This document shows positions 1-6,844 of a stretch of DNA of 12,514 nt, in pieces. The translations under genes and the position numbers were made by a program. The stretch's first letter is position 1; each line of letters begins with the position of its first letter. Source of the stretch: JBGCEZ01 sp045106735 (GTDB taxonomy: Bacteria; Planctomycetota; Phycisphaerae; Phycisphaerales; SM1A02); assembly GCA_045106735.1 (NCBI GenBank), contig JBGCEZ010000052.1:1-12514 (forward strand), read 5' to 3'. The notes under the pieces were generated by a model. The model saw only the letters and a program-made list of their open reading frames with translations, was not told where the DNA came from and ran no database searches.

Positions 1-28
1 ACCTCTGGCTTGTCCGTGGACTTCAGGT

Positions 29-1213
29 TCAGCAGTTCCCCCACGCCGACAGCAGTGCGATCAGGTCAGAGATGTCAACGTTCGCATCACCGTTGATGTT
101 CGCCGGGCAATCGGTGCACGGGCCCCAGGAAGCCAGAACCGCGATCAAGTCCGACGTGTCCACGGCGCCGTTGCCATCGATGTCCGCCGGGAAGTCGTTG
201 GCGAACTCCACGAGGAACTGGATGATCTCGCCGTCGGCAGCCTGGAAGTCATCAAGCGGGCCGTACTCGATGATGACCGAGGTCGCGGTCGGCGTCACGG
301 TGTACGGCCAGCCGAAGTCGCTGTTCAACTCGGTCAGGCCGGCAATGGTTCGGCCGAAGCCGGCGTCGCTGAAATCGAGATCATTGAGTTCGATCTGCAT
401 GGTTTCGACTGGCCCGTTGTTGGAGAAAAAGTCCAACGTGAACGTGCGGCAGCCGTTCCACTCCACGCGGAGTGGGTACTGGCCGCCGTTGTTGACATCG
501 AATCCATCCGCGCCGGCTCTCGCGCTGACATCATGCTGCACTTCGCCATCAACGAGCATGCGGGTCTGGAACGTGTCGCCGGTCACGCCGCCGCCGGGGC
601 AGTTGTACCAGTCGGTTTCCACGCGAAAGCGAGCGATTTCGCCGTCGGCCGCTTGGACGACGCTGACGAATCCGTAGTCGATGGTCAGTGATCGATCCGT
701 GACCGACGTCGTGTACGGCAGGCCGAACTCATTGCTCAATTCGGTGAGGCCGGTGACGCGACGCGGGAATTGGCCTTGGACAAAATCCAAGTCGTCGAGC
801 GAGATCTCGAAATTGTTGGCCGGTTCACCAAACCAGTCCAGCTCGAAGTCGGTGCCAGATTCCCAGTCACAGCGAAGATCCTGAAACTCGAAGATGTTGA
901 CATCGATGCCCGGGCCACCGGCGATGCCCGATCCGAAGTCCACGACCACGTTGTTGTTGCGTTCGGTTACCGAGAACACATCCTCGAGGACGCTTGGCAT
1001 GCCGCCGGGCCCGCAGGGTTCGCCGGAGTGCGCGTTGGCCGAGGAGTTGGCGAGCAGAAGCGGGGCGACGGCGGCGAGCGTGATCATCGAGACGCGCTGC
1101 AACGTTCGCGGCGTCGACCGCTGGCTTGCCTTTTCCTGGCCCGCTCCCCGGTGGGTGGCGATCACGGTGTGGTCGGTGGACGCGTGCATCAGTGGGTGGG
1201 TGGACTGGGACAT
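29..1213 (-). CDS. Secreted protein with two tandem beta-rich repeats and C-terminal dockerin-like repeats
   Basis: A 394-residue protein of unknown function, probably exported. I chose the ATG at 1213 because AGGCGGAG lies about 7 bases upstream; the frame stays open to 1450 but lacks a comparable site. A polar N-region of about 42 residues is followed by a hydrophobic stretch (about 43-56) and a likely signal peptidase site after Ala-Asn-Ala (about 61). The body is an internal duplication: residues about 123-199 and 258-337 share D-L-D-F, G-L-T-E-L, F-G-x-P-Y-T and Q-A-A-D-G-E-I. The C-terminus (about 343-394) holds two Ca-binding-like repeats, each with D/N-x-N-G, D-L-I-A-x-L and W-G-x-C. 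Such tails are frequent in extracellular proteins of Phycisphaerae, where their binding partner is mostly unknown. Nothing links the protein to the arginine operon. Family assignment is confident for the tail only. Confidence 0.85.
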   Translation of the reverse strand: MSQSTHPLMHASTDHTVIATHRGAGQEKASQRSTPRTLQRVSMITLAAVAPLLLANSSANAHSGEPCGPGGMPSVLEDVFSVTERNNNVVVDFGSGIAGGPGIDVNIFEFQDLRCDWESGTDFELDWFGEPANNFEISLDDLDFVQGQFPRRVTGLTELSNEFGLPYTTSVTDRSLTIDYGFVSVVQAADGEIARFRVETDWYNCPGGGVTGDTFQTRMLVDGEVQHDVSARAGADGFDVNNGGQYPLRVEWNGCRTFTLDFFSNNGPVETMQIELNDLDFSDAGFGRTIAGLTELNSDFGWPYTVTPTATSVIIEYGPLDDFQAADGEIIQFLVEFANDFPADIDGNGAVDTSDLIAVLASWGPCTDCPANINGDANVDISDLIALLSAWGNC

Positions 1214-1430
1214 TGGGAGACTCCGCCTCTCGGGTTCAATCGCCGCCTCGCGTTCGTCGGGAGGGTGTCGGCATTGACGGAAGCGCGGGCCGGGAACGAA
1301 AGTCCTACGAGGGACCCGAGATTTTCTTGGGCCGGGCTCCCATGCCTCGCTGGCGGGCCAGAAACGCGGTTGGCTGGACGATCGGCCGGACGCGTGCGGA
1401 GCATCGATGCATGGGAGTCCATCGCTGGAA

Positions 1431-1460
1431 TTGACATCCGCCCGGGGCACGCTCTACTGT
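1431..1460 (+). promoter_or_regulatory. Candidate sigma70-type promoter for the winged-helix gene
   Basis: TTGACA at 1431-1436 matches the -35 consensus exactly. TACTGT at 1455-1460, 18 bases on, is a weak -10 element keeping the key T, A and final T. Transcription would begin near 1467, giving a leader of about 80 bases that contains the palindrome at 1503-1514. The -35 could be a chance match; no transcript data are available. Confidence 0.4.
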
Positions 1461-1502
1461 TCCCCCTCAAGCGGCCCGCGAACTTCGTTGCGCACGGCCG
1501 GT

Positions 1503-1514
1503 CTTGATATCAAG
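1503..1514. repeat. 12-bp perfect palindrome in the leader of the winged-helix gene
   Basis: CTTGATATCAAG is perfectly self-complementary and lies about 35 bases before the start codon at 1549. It could be an operator, perhaps for the gene's own DNA-binding product. About three 12-bp palindromes are expected by chance in a window this size, so the evidence is positional only. Confidence 0.25.
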
Positions 1515-1548
1515 TTGATTTCCGGCGGAACGCTTGCAGGAGCTTTGC

Positions 1549-2094
1549 ATGGCTGTTGTTCGAGATCGTCGTCCCTCCGATCTGAGTGTCGGGCAGATGA
1601 CCCTCAATGAGTTGAAGCGGGAGTTTGCTCGCCGCGTGGACAAACTTCGCCAGGAACGGTCGGAGTTGGTTGAACGCATCGTCCAGATCGATCGGCAGCT
1701 GGCCGACGTCGCCGTCGAGGGCGGTCCGGACGTCGCGCCCCTCGCCGCGGGCGAGCGTGCCCCCCACGCCCCGCGCAAACGCGGCGGACGTACCCGCGCC
1801 TCCAATGAGCACCCACTTTGGGCCTACCTCCAGCAGGTGCTGGTCGACGGCGAAGTTCGCTCGGCCAAGCAGCTTCTGGAGGCCGTGAGTGAGCTTGGCT
1901 ACTCGTCGACGGCGCAGAACCCCGCCGCGACAATCACCGCTACCTTGACGTCGCGCGATCTCTTTGAACGCGTGGAGCGTGGACGCTGGACGCTTTCGGA
2001 AGCGGGCAAGGCGATGCCGGCCGCGGCGTCGGATGGGCACGCGGCCAACGGCCATGTGGATGACGATGACGACGAGGCAGACGCCGACGACTGA
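1549..2094 (+). CDS. Coiled-coil and winged-helix DNA-binding-like protein with acidic tail
   Basis: A 181-residue protein that I cannot assign to a named gene. The ATG at 1549 is chosen because AGGAG at 1538-1542 lies 6 bases upstream; a TTG at 1534 in the same frame would overlap that site. Residues about 17-54 form a charged heptad-like helix (coiled coil, probably oligomerising). A linker carries a basic patch, P-R-K-R-G-G-R-T-R (about 75-83). Residues about 88-150 look like a winged helix: helices with H-P-L-W-A-Y-L and A-K-Q-L-L-E-A-V, then G-Y-S-S, then a final F-x-R-V-x-R-G-R-W-T-L hairpin as in HARE-HTH or related domains. The last 11 residues are almost all Asp, Glu and Ala. The architecture suggests a nucleoid-associated or regulatory protein. 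It is convergent with argH and need not share its function. Confidence 0.82.
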   Translation: MAVVRDRRPSDLSVGQMTLNELKREFARRVDKLRQERSELVERIVQIDRQLADVAVEGGPDVAPLAAGERAPHAPRKRGGRTRASNEHPLWAYLQQVLVDGEVRSAKQLLEAVSELGYSSTAQNPAATITATLTSRDLFERVERGRWTLSEAGKAMPAAASDGHAANGHVDDDDDEADADD

Positions 2095-2251
2095 GGCTTT
2101 CGCGGCGCGTGGCGGGCCGTCTGCTGTGCTCGTATGAGGCCGGTCGGTGTCGGCCGCGCCGCATCGGGCGTGATCGTGATCGCTCGCGTGCCGCGTCCGG
2201 CACATGCTGGAGGGCCATGGCGTGCTGGTTGCGTCGCCGGCGGCGCTTCGC
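2095..2251. other. Convergent intergenic region
   Basis: The 157 bases between the stop of the plus-strand winged-helix gene and the stop of argH. Besides the small hairpin listed separately, GCGGCGCG at 2102-2109 can pair with CGCGCCGC at 2155-2162 across a 45-base loop. No coding potential is convincing. Termination of both genes must occur here or by read-through into the opposing gene. Confidence 0.5.
2188..2203. terminator. Possible bidirectional GC hairpin between convergent genes
   Basis: GTGCCG-CGTC-CGGCAC is a perfect 6-bp stem with a 4-base loop, about 50 bases after the argH stop and about 95 bases after the winged-helix stop. There is no T-tract on either side, so it is not a classical intrinsic terminator. 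It may assist factor-dependent termination or be incidental. Confidence 0.3.
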
Positions 2252-3502
2252 TTACGCCTCTCGCGTCCGCGCAAACCACTCCGCCGCCACGCGTTGGTAC
2301 GCGACGCGGAAGGGGATGCCCTCGTCGGCGACCAGGCGGTTGGCCGCCTCGGTACACTCGAGTTCCGGCGTCATGGATGCCTGCGTGGCCGCCGCGTCGA
2401 AGCGGAGCCCGTCGAGCATCGCGCCCATGATGTTGACCGCATCCGACGCGCCGTCAATCCCGTCGAACAACGGGCCCTTGATGAGTTGCAGGTCGCGGTG
2501 GTAGCCCGAGGGCAGTTTGACCATCACGCCGAGTACGTCCGTGAGCCGGCTCGCCGCCTGGGCCGACCGGCCGCGGAGCAACTCGAGCACGTCGGGATTG
2601 CGTTTCTGCGGCATGATCGATGAACCGGTCGTGAAACGCTCCGGCAGGTGGCAGAAGCCGAATTCGCGGGTGGTGAAGAGGCAGAGTTCGGCGGCCAACC
2701 GGCCAAGATCCTGCATCAGCAACGTGATCTCGAAGAGGACGCCCGCTTCGGCCTTGCCGCGCGAGAGCTGCACCGCGGTGACCGGAGCATGCGTCTCGGC
2801 AAATCCGCAGCCGCGGGTGGTGTGCTCGCGGTCCAAGGTGAGACCCGGCGTGCCGTAGCCCGCGGCCGATCCGAGCGGATTGCGATCGACTCGGCGCAGC
2901 GCCGCCCGCAGACCGTCGGCGTCGTCGGCCAGTTCGGTCGCGTACCCGCCGGCCCACAGCGCCACGGTGGACGGCATGGCCGGCTGTTGGTGGGTGTAGC
3001 CGGGGAGCGGCACATCGGTGTGCCGTTCGGCCACGGCGTGGAGTCCGCCGACGACGTGCTGGTCGACGCGCTGGGCCAATTCGGCGACGGACGACTTCAG
3101 GTACAGCCGCAGGGCGGCGAGCACTTGATCGTTGCGCGAGCGACCAAGATGGATGCGTCGTCCGGCGTCGCTGAGGGCTGCGACCAGCCGATTCTCGAGC
3201 GCGGTATGCACGTCCTCTTCGGCCCGAGAGATCGACCATTCGCCGGCGGCGTGACTGGCTGCGAGCCGTTCCAGTTCCGCCCGCAAGGCGGCGAAGTCTT
3301 CGGCCGTCAGCCAGCCGCATGACCGAAGCATGTCGGCGTGGGCGATCGACGCGCGGACGTCGTGGGCCACCAGCCGGGCGTCGCGCCGGTGGTCGTCGCC
3401 CACCGTGAATCGCAGCACCGCTTCATCGAGGGCGACGTTGGCGTCGCCGGCCGCCGGCTTCTTCTCCCAGAGGCGGGTCGGGGCATCGGTGGGCTGGCTC
3501 AT
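2252..3502 (-). CDS. argH: Argininosuccinate lyase
   Basis: Last step of arginine synthesis: splits argininosuccinate into arginine and fumarate in the cytoplasm. The 416 residues belong to the fumarase/aspartase superfamily. Visible motifs are G-R-S-R-N-D-Q (about 120-126), G-Y-T-H (about 168-171, catalytic His), N-P-L-G-S-A-A-G-Y-G (about 208-217) and the signature G-S-S-I-M-P-Q-K-R-N-P (about 293-303) with the mobile-loop serine. It is shorter than the usual ~460 residues. Its wording (F-T-V-G-x-D at the N-terminus, P-x-Y-T-H-x-Q-x-A-M-P-S, L-P-S-G-Y-H-R-D-L-Q) matches the Bacteroidetes-type enzyme as I remember it, which fits the N-acylornithine pathway variant. The ATG overlaps the argE stop (ATGA), so translation is probably coupled. 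It is the last gene of the operon. Confidence 0.96.
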   Translation of the reverse strand: MSQPTDAPTRLWEKKPAAGDANVALDEAVLRFTVGDDHRRDARLVAHDVRASIAHADMLRSCGWLTAEDFAALRAELERLAASHAAGEWSISRAEEDVHTALENRLVAALSDAGRRIHLGRSRNDQVLAALRLYLKSSVAELAQRVDQHVVGGLHAVAERHTDVPLPGYTHQQPAMPSTVALWAGGYATELADDADGLRAALRRVDRNPLGSAAGYGTPGLTLDREHTTRGCGFAETHAPVTAVQLSRGKAEAGVLFEITLLMQDLGRLAAELCLFTTREFGFCHLPERFTTGSSIMPQKRNPDVLELLRGRSAQAASRLTDVLGVMVKLPSGYHRDLQLIKGPLFDGIDGASDAVNIMGAMLDGLRFDAAATQASMTPELECTEAANRLVADEGIPFRVAYQRVAAEWFARTREA

Positions 3503-4761
3503 GGCGTGGTCTCCGCGCCGCGGTGGGCGCTGCCGTCCTGTTTGGGGGCGGTGGCGGGATCAGTGGACTGGGCGGCGTCGGCCGCGTCGACCGCGTCGGC
3601 CGCATCGCCAGCATCTGCCGCATCACCAGCGAAATCCGCGAACGCGTGGATCAGGTCGCGGTAGAACGTGTGGCCGGCGCGGACCTCGGCCGGATGCACG
3701 TACTCGTCGGGTCGGTGTGACCGGGCCGAATCGCCCGGCCCGCACTTGATCGCGTCGACCGCTCCAAAGAACACCAGGTCCGACATCGTGGCCGAGCTGA
3801 ACGTGTTGGTGCCGGGGGCCGCGGCGAACGCGGCGTGCACCACCGGGGCGTTCGCCGAACAACTGTGCGGCTCGAGCCGCTTGGATCGCACGTTGATGGT
3901 GCCGTTGACGACGGCCCGCACGCGCTCGATGATCCGGTCGTGGCCGAGGCCGGGAACGGTGCGGAGATCGAGGGCTGCGATCGCCCGGGCTGGCACCATG
4001 TTGCGAGCGGTACCGGCTTCGACGAGCGTCGGCTGCAGCGTGGTCGGGCCGAGCTCCGGGTGCTCGGGGCCCAAGTCAGCGGATTCCAGGGCGACAAGGT
4101 CGCGGGCCAACAACGTCGCGGCGTTGCGGGCCCCCAGGGCATGGGCGTTCGCGCTATGGCACGCGTCGCCCGTGGTCTCGAGTTCCAGAACCAGCATACC
4201 CTTTTGTGCGGTGGCGACGTTGAGCTGGGTCGGTTCGCCGACGACGACGCCGGCGGGAATCCAGCCGCGTTCCCGCAGGGCGGGCCAGACGACCTCCGTC
4301 CCTTCGCCGCCCGTTTCTTCGTCGACCACCAGCGTGAGGATCAGATCACAGCGCGTTTCCGCCCCGCGGTGGTGGGCGTCGATGAACGCGGCGGCCATGG
4401 CCATCGCCGGAGCCCCGGCGTCGTTGCTGCCCAGGCCATGCAGACGATCGTCCACGTCGGTCGCGGCGAACGGATCGAGCGTCCACCCGGGGGATGGCGG
4501 GACGGTGTCCAAGTGCGAGTTGAGCAGCAACCGCGGGCCACCGGGCGTGCCGGTTCGGGCGACGAGATTGCGGCCAATTCGTTCGATACTCGCCCCGTGG
4601 GCGGCCAGCGCCGCGGCCACGTGGTCCATCACCTGGGCTTCGTTCCCGCTGACCGACGGGATGGCGATGATTTCTCGCAGCAGTTCAACTGGATCGAGTG
4701 CGGTTGACGAACCGGCCGAGGTCGGCGTCGTTGCGGATGCGGTCATGGGTTCCGGGCTCAT
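3499..4761 (-). CDS. argE: M20-family N-acylcitrulline/N-acetylornithine deacetylase
   Basis: Zinc-dependent amidohydrolase of the ArgE/DapE/CPG2 family. In this operon it probably removes the acyl group from N-acylcitrulline, because the neighbouring transcarbamylase appears to act on acylated ornithine. Metal and catalytic positions are visible: S-H-L-D-T-V-P (His83, Asp85), G-S-N-D-A-G (Asp114), D-E-E-T-G-G-E-G (Glu148 general base, Glu149), G-E-P-T (Glu176) and the terminal H-R-P-D-E-Y-V (His349). G-S-N-D-A-G replaces the usual G-x-x-D-M-K-G, a form I associate with Bacteroidetes ArgE. The catalytic fold ends near residue 378; a 42-residue tail follows, built partly of Asp-Ala-Ala repeats from a 9-bp minisatellite. 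AGGAGAG lies 8 bases before the ATG, which overlaps the argB stop as ATGA. A DapE role is possible in principle, but the context favours ArgE. Confidence 0.92.
   Translation of the reverse strand: MSPEPMTASATTPTSAGSSTALDPVELLREIIAIPSVSGNEAQVMDHVAAALAAHGASIERIGRNLVARTGTPGGPRLLLNSHLDTVPPSPGWTLDPFAATDVDDRLHGLGSNDAGAPAMAMAAAFIDAHHRGAETRCDLILTLVVDEETGGEGTEVVWPALRERGWIPAGVVVGEPTQLNVATAQKGMLVLELETTGDACHSANAHALGARNAATLLARDLVALESADLGPEHPELGPTTLQPTLVEAGTARNMVPARAIAALDLRTVPGLGHDRIIERVRAVVNGTINVRSKRLEPHSCSANAPVVHAAFAAAPGTNTFSSATMSDLVFFGAVDAIKCGPGDSARSHRPDEYVHPAEVRAGHTFYRDLIHAFADFAGDAADAGDAADAVDAADAAQSTDPATAPKQDGSAHRGAETTP
3575..3637 (-). repeat. 9-bp minisatellite in the argE tail (Asp-Ala-Ala repeat)
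   Basis: On the plus strand, units of the form GCGTCGGCC recur about seven times with drift (GCGTCGACC, GCATCGCCA, GCATCTGCC, GCATCACCA). In the argE frame they code Asp-Ala-x with x mostly Ala, six times in a row. The array lies after the last catalytic residue, so length changes in steps of three residues would be tolerated. Confidence 0.8.
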
Positions 4762-5789
4762 GCGCTGATCTCTCCTGCGTGGCCCGCGTGGCCCGTGTGA
4801 TCTCCGTGACCCGCGTGGCTGACTTGGCCGGCGTCGCCCTGGGACACGACTTCGATGGACGCCGCATCCGGGGCATTCGCTTCCGACGGATCAAGTTCGC
4901 CGCGGGTCCGCACGAACATCGTCCCGCAGCCTTCGTTGGTGAAGACTTCGGCGATCAGTCCGTCGCCCGTGCGATGCCCGATGAGGTGCGCGCGCGGCAC
5001 GCCCCCGGCCAGGGCAGCACGAATCGCCGCAACCTTCGGCCTCATGCCACCGGCGACGATCCCGCTCGCCTCGAGTTGATCGAGTTCGACCGCGTCGACG
5101 TACGAGATGAGCGACGCCGGGTCAGCCGGGTCCTCCATCAATCCGGGCACGTCGGAGATCAGGATCAACTTGATCGCCCCGCATTCGACGGCCAGGCGGG
5201 CGGCGAACGTGTCGGCGTTGACGTTGAGCATCTGGCCCTCGGCGTCGGCCGAGAGCGGGCTGATCACCGGCACCACACGCTCGCGGAACAGGGCATCGAG
5301 GATCGTCGGATCGACCGAGGCGAGATCGCCCACGTATCCGAAGTCGACGAGCTCGCCACCTTCGGAGCGCACCGGCGGCCGGCGGGTGGCGGTGGCCAGC
5401 CCCACGTCGACGCCGGAGAGCCCGGCGGCCCGCACGCCATGCTTGCGGAGCCGGGCGACGATGGACGTGCGCACCTGCCCGTTCAGGGCCATGGCCGATG
5501 CCTGGATCGTCTCGGCGTCGGTGACCCGGCGCCCGCCGACCATCGTCGTATCGAGGCCGAGGCGCGTGGCGAGGGCGGTCGTTTGTGGGCCGCCGCCGTG
5601 GACGAGGGCGACGTTGACGCCGACCTGGTGGAGGATGCCGATCTGCTCCAGGAGTTGATCGGTCGCCTCAGGATCTTGGAAGACGGCGCCGCCGGCTTTC
5701 ACCACGAACGTGCGTCCCTGGTAGAGCCGGAGGTACGGCAGGGCCTGCCGGAGGCCCGTGGTCACGGAAGCGCGGGTTGAGGTGTGCAC
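4758..5789 (-). CDS. argB: N-acylglutamate kinase (acetylglutamate kinase family) with His-rich tail
   Basis: Phosphorylates the gamma-carboxylate of N-acetyl- (or N-succinyl-) glutamate. It is an amino acid kinase fold: V-V-K-A-G-G (Lys31), V-H-G-G-G-P (about 63-68), R-V-T (about 88-90), N-V-N-A-D (about 189-193), I-S-D-V-P-G (about 211-216) and G-G-M-R-P-K (Lys252). Family homology ends near residue 295 (G-T-M-F-V-R). About 48 extra residues follow, ending in a run with His at every third position (HAGHGDHTGHAGHAG). The start is uncertain: GTG at 5789 overlaps argF' by 28 bases, while GTG at 5765 would give a 4-base GTGA overlap like the other junctions. Neither has a clear ribosome binding site. 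I recognise no allosteric N-terminal helix, so arginine feedback inhibition cannot be judged. Confidence 0.94.
   Translation of the reverse strand: MHTSTRASVTTGLRQALPYLRLYQGRTFVVKAGGAVFQDPEATDQLLEQIGILHQVGVNVALVHGGGPQTTALATRLGLDTTMVGGRRVTDAETIQASAMALNGQVRTSIVARLRKHGVRAAGLSGVDVGLATATRRPPVRSEGGELVDFGYVGDLASVDPTILDALFRERVVPVISPLSADAEGQMLNVNADTFAARLAVECGAIKLILISDVPGLMEDPADPASLISYVDAVELDQLEASGIVAGGMRPKVAAIRAALAGGVPRAHLIGHRTGDGLIAEVFTNEGCGTMFVRTRGELDPSEANAPDAASIEVVSQGDAGQVSHAGHGDHTGHAGHAGEISA
4777..4830 (-). repeat. 9-bp minisatellite in the argB tail (His-x-Gly repeat)
   Basis: Plus-strand units GCGTGGCCC, GCGTGGCCC, GTGTGATCT, CCGTGACCC, GCGTGGCTG and a degenerate sixth run in register. In the argB frame this gives five consecutive His-x-Gly/Asp triplets just before the stop. 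The unit GCGTGGCCC is 7/9 identical to the argE unit GCGTCGGCC. Confidence 0.8.
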
Positions 5790-6844
5790 GGGGCGTTCGC
5801 CGGAGGGGTGGTGGTGATGGTGGGGACCGAAGCGCCGGCGCTCGCCGGCAAGAGGTGTTCAAGCAGTGCTTTCTGGGCGTGCATGCGATTGCCGGCCTGG
5901 GCCACGACCGCGCTGCGGGGTCCGTCGAGCACCGCATCGGCGACGACGACGTTGCGGCGCACCGGCAAGCAGTGCATGAAGCGGGCGCCGGGCGCGGCGG
6001 GCGCGAACCAAGATTCGTCGACCGTCCAGTCGGCGTGCTGGGCGCGGAGGGCGGCTTCGGCGTCCGCATCGCCCCACGCACCGGGTGCGGCCCAGCTCTT
6101 GGCGTAGAGGACATGGGCACCGTCCATCGCCGCCGCGCGATCGGCGGTGACGGTGAGCGATCCGCCACGCGCGGCGGCGTCGCGCGTGGCCGCGTCCATG
6201 ATCGGCTCGGGAAGTACGTAGTCGGCGGGGCAGGCGAGGGTCACGTCCATGCCGCGCCGGCAGGCCATCGCGAGCACGCTCGCCGGCACGGCCAGCGGCA
6301 ATGCCTTGGGGTGGTGCGTCCAGGACAAGACAAACCGGCCGCTGGAGTTCGCCGGGACGCCCAGATCGTCGAGCGTCTTCCAGTCGGCCAAGGCCTGACA
6401 GGGATGGCGGACGGCGGACTCCATGTTGATCAGCGGCTTGCGGGCCAGCGATCCGATGAGGCTGAGGATCGGATCGGCGAGGGTTGACGCCAGGTCGTCA
6501 CCGCCGGCAAAGCAGCGGACGCCCAGAAGGTCGGCGTACTCTTCGAGCACCGGAATCGCCTCGCGGATGTGTTCGCCGGCCGCCCCGTCCATGACCGTGC
6601 CGTCGGCCCATTCCAGCGCCCAACTGCTGGCGCCGGGCGTGATCGTGAAACTTGAGCCGCCGAGTTGGGCGATGCCGGCCTGGAAGCTGGCCAGCGTGCG
6701 CAGCGACGGGTTCATGAACACCAAGCCAATCACGCGGCCGGCGAGCGTGGTATCCAGCGGCTGGCGGTGCAGCGCTGTCGCCCGGGCGATGACCGAAGCC
6801 AAGGCCGCGTCGTCCAAGTCGTTGAGGTCAAGAAACCGGTTCAT
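5762..6844 (-). CDS. argF': N-acetylornithine/N-succinylornithine carbamoyltransferase (ArgF' type)
   Basis: Transfers a carbamoyl group to the delta-amino group of an N-acylated ornithine. The 360 residues fit the acylornithine subfamily rather than ordinary ornithine carbamoyltransferase: F-M-N-P-S-L-R-T-L-A-S-F (43-54) replaces the S-T-R-T-R loop, followed by G-T-V-M-D-G-A-A-G-E-H-I (82-93), R-H-P-C-Q (146-150), W-T-H-H-P-K (175-180), Y-A-K-S-W (247-251) and H-C-L-P-V-R-R-N (291-298). Gly90 aligns with the specificity residue that is Glu92 in the Xanthomonas acetylornithine enzyme and Pro90 in the Bacteroides succinylornithine enzyme. Lys325 (H-A-Q-K-A) corresponds to the carboxylated Lys302 of the Xanthomonas enzyme. 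Leu51 replaces the second Arg of the phosphate loop. A Thr/Pro-rich tail of about 25 residues is extra. The ATG overlaps the argD stop as ATGA. Confidence 0.93.
   Translation of the reverse strand: MNRFLDLNDLDDAALASVIARATALHRQPLDTTLAGRVIGLVFMNPSLRTLASFQAGIAQLGGSSFTITPGASSWALEWADGTVMDGAAGEHIREAIPVLEEYADLLGVRCFAGGDDLASTLADPILSLIGSLARKPLINMESAVRHPCQALADWKTLDDLGVPANSSGRFVLSWTHHPKALPLAVPASVLAMACRRGMDVTLACPADYVLPEPIMDAATRDAAARGGSLTVTADRAAAMDGAHVLYAKSWAAPGAWGDADAEAALRAQHADWTVDESWFAPAAPGARFMHCLPVRRNVVVADAVLDGPRSAVVAQAGNRMHAQKALLEHLLPASAGASVPTITTTPPANAPCTPQPALP

Larger units (their letters stand above)
1214..1548. other. Divergent intergenic region
   Basis: About 335 bases between the divergent dockerin-type gene and the winged-helix gene. 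It contains the ribosome binding site of the left gene, a candidate promoter for the right gene (1431-1460), a 10-bp palindrome GCATCGATGC at 1401-1410 and a 12-bp palindrome CTTGATATCAAG at 1503-1514. I found no convincing promoter for the minus-strand gene and no RNA gene. Open frames here on either strand have no start site or recognisable family and look like by-products of GC-rich sequence. Confidence 0.5.

Noticed and set aside
1401..1410. GCATCGATGC palindrome as a possible ArgR box upstream of the winged-helix gene
   Set aside because: The GCAT/ATGC half-sites are separated by 2 bases instead of the 3-4 seen in the arg operator, and the gene has no evident arginine link.
770..1507. 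245-codon plus-strand open frame opposite the dockerin-type gene
   Set aside because: It lies antisense to a gene with a signal peptide, duplicated domain and dockerin motifs, has no family resemblance and no ribosome binding site; a GC-rich shadow.
3668..4768. 366-codon plus-strand open frame opposite argE
   Set aside because: Antisense to an enzyme with all M20 metal ligands, and composed of Ser/Arg/Ala-rich sequence without recognisable domains.
4698..5780. 360-codon plus-strand open frame opposite argB
   Set aside because: Antisense to a complete acylglutamate kinase; Asp/Arg/Gly/His-rich translation is typical of the complementary frame of high-GC genes.
5800..5826. G-rich plus-strand run (GGAGGGGTGGTGGTGATGG and following) as a G-quadruplex element
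   Set aside because: It lies in the Thr/Pro tail of argF' and the mRNA strand is C-rich; codon bias for Thr and Pro explains it.
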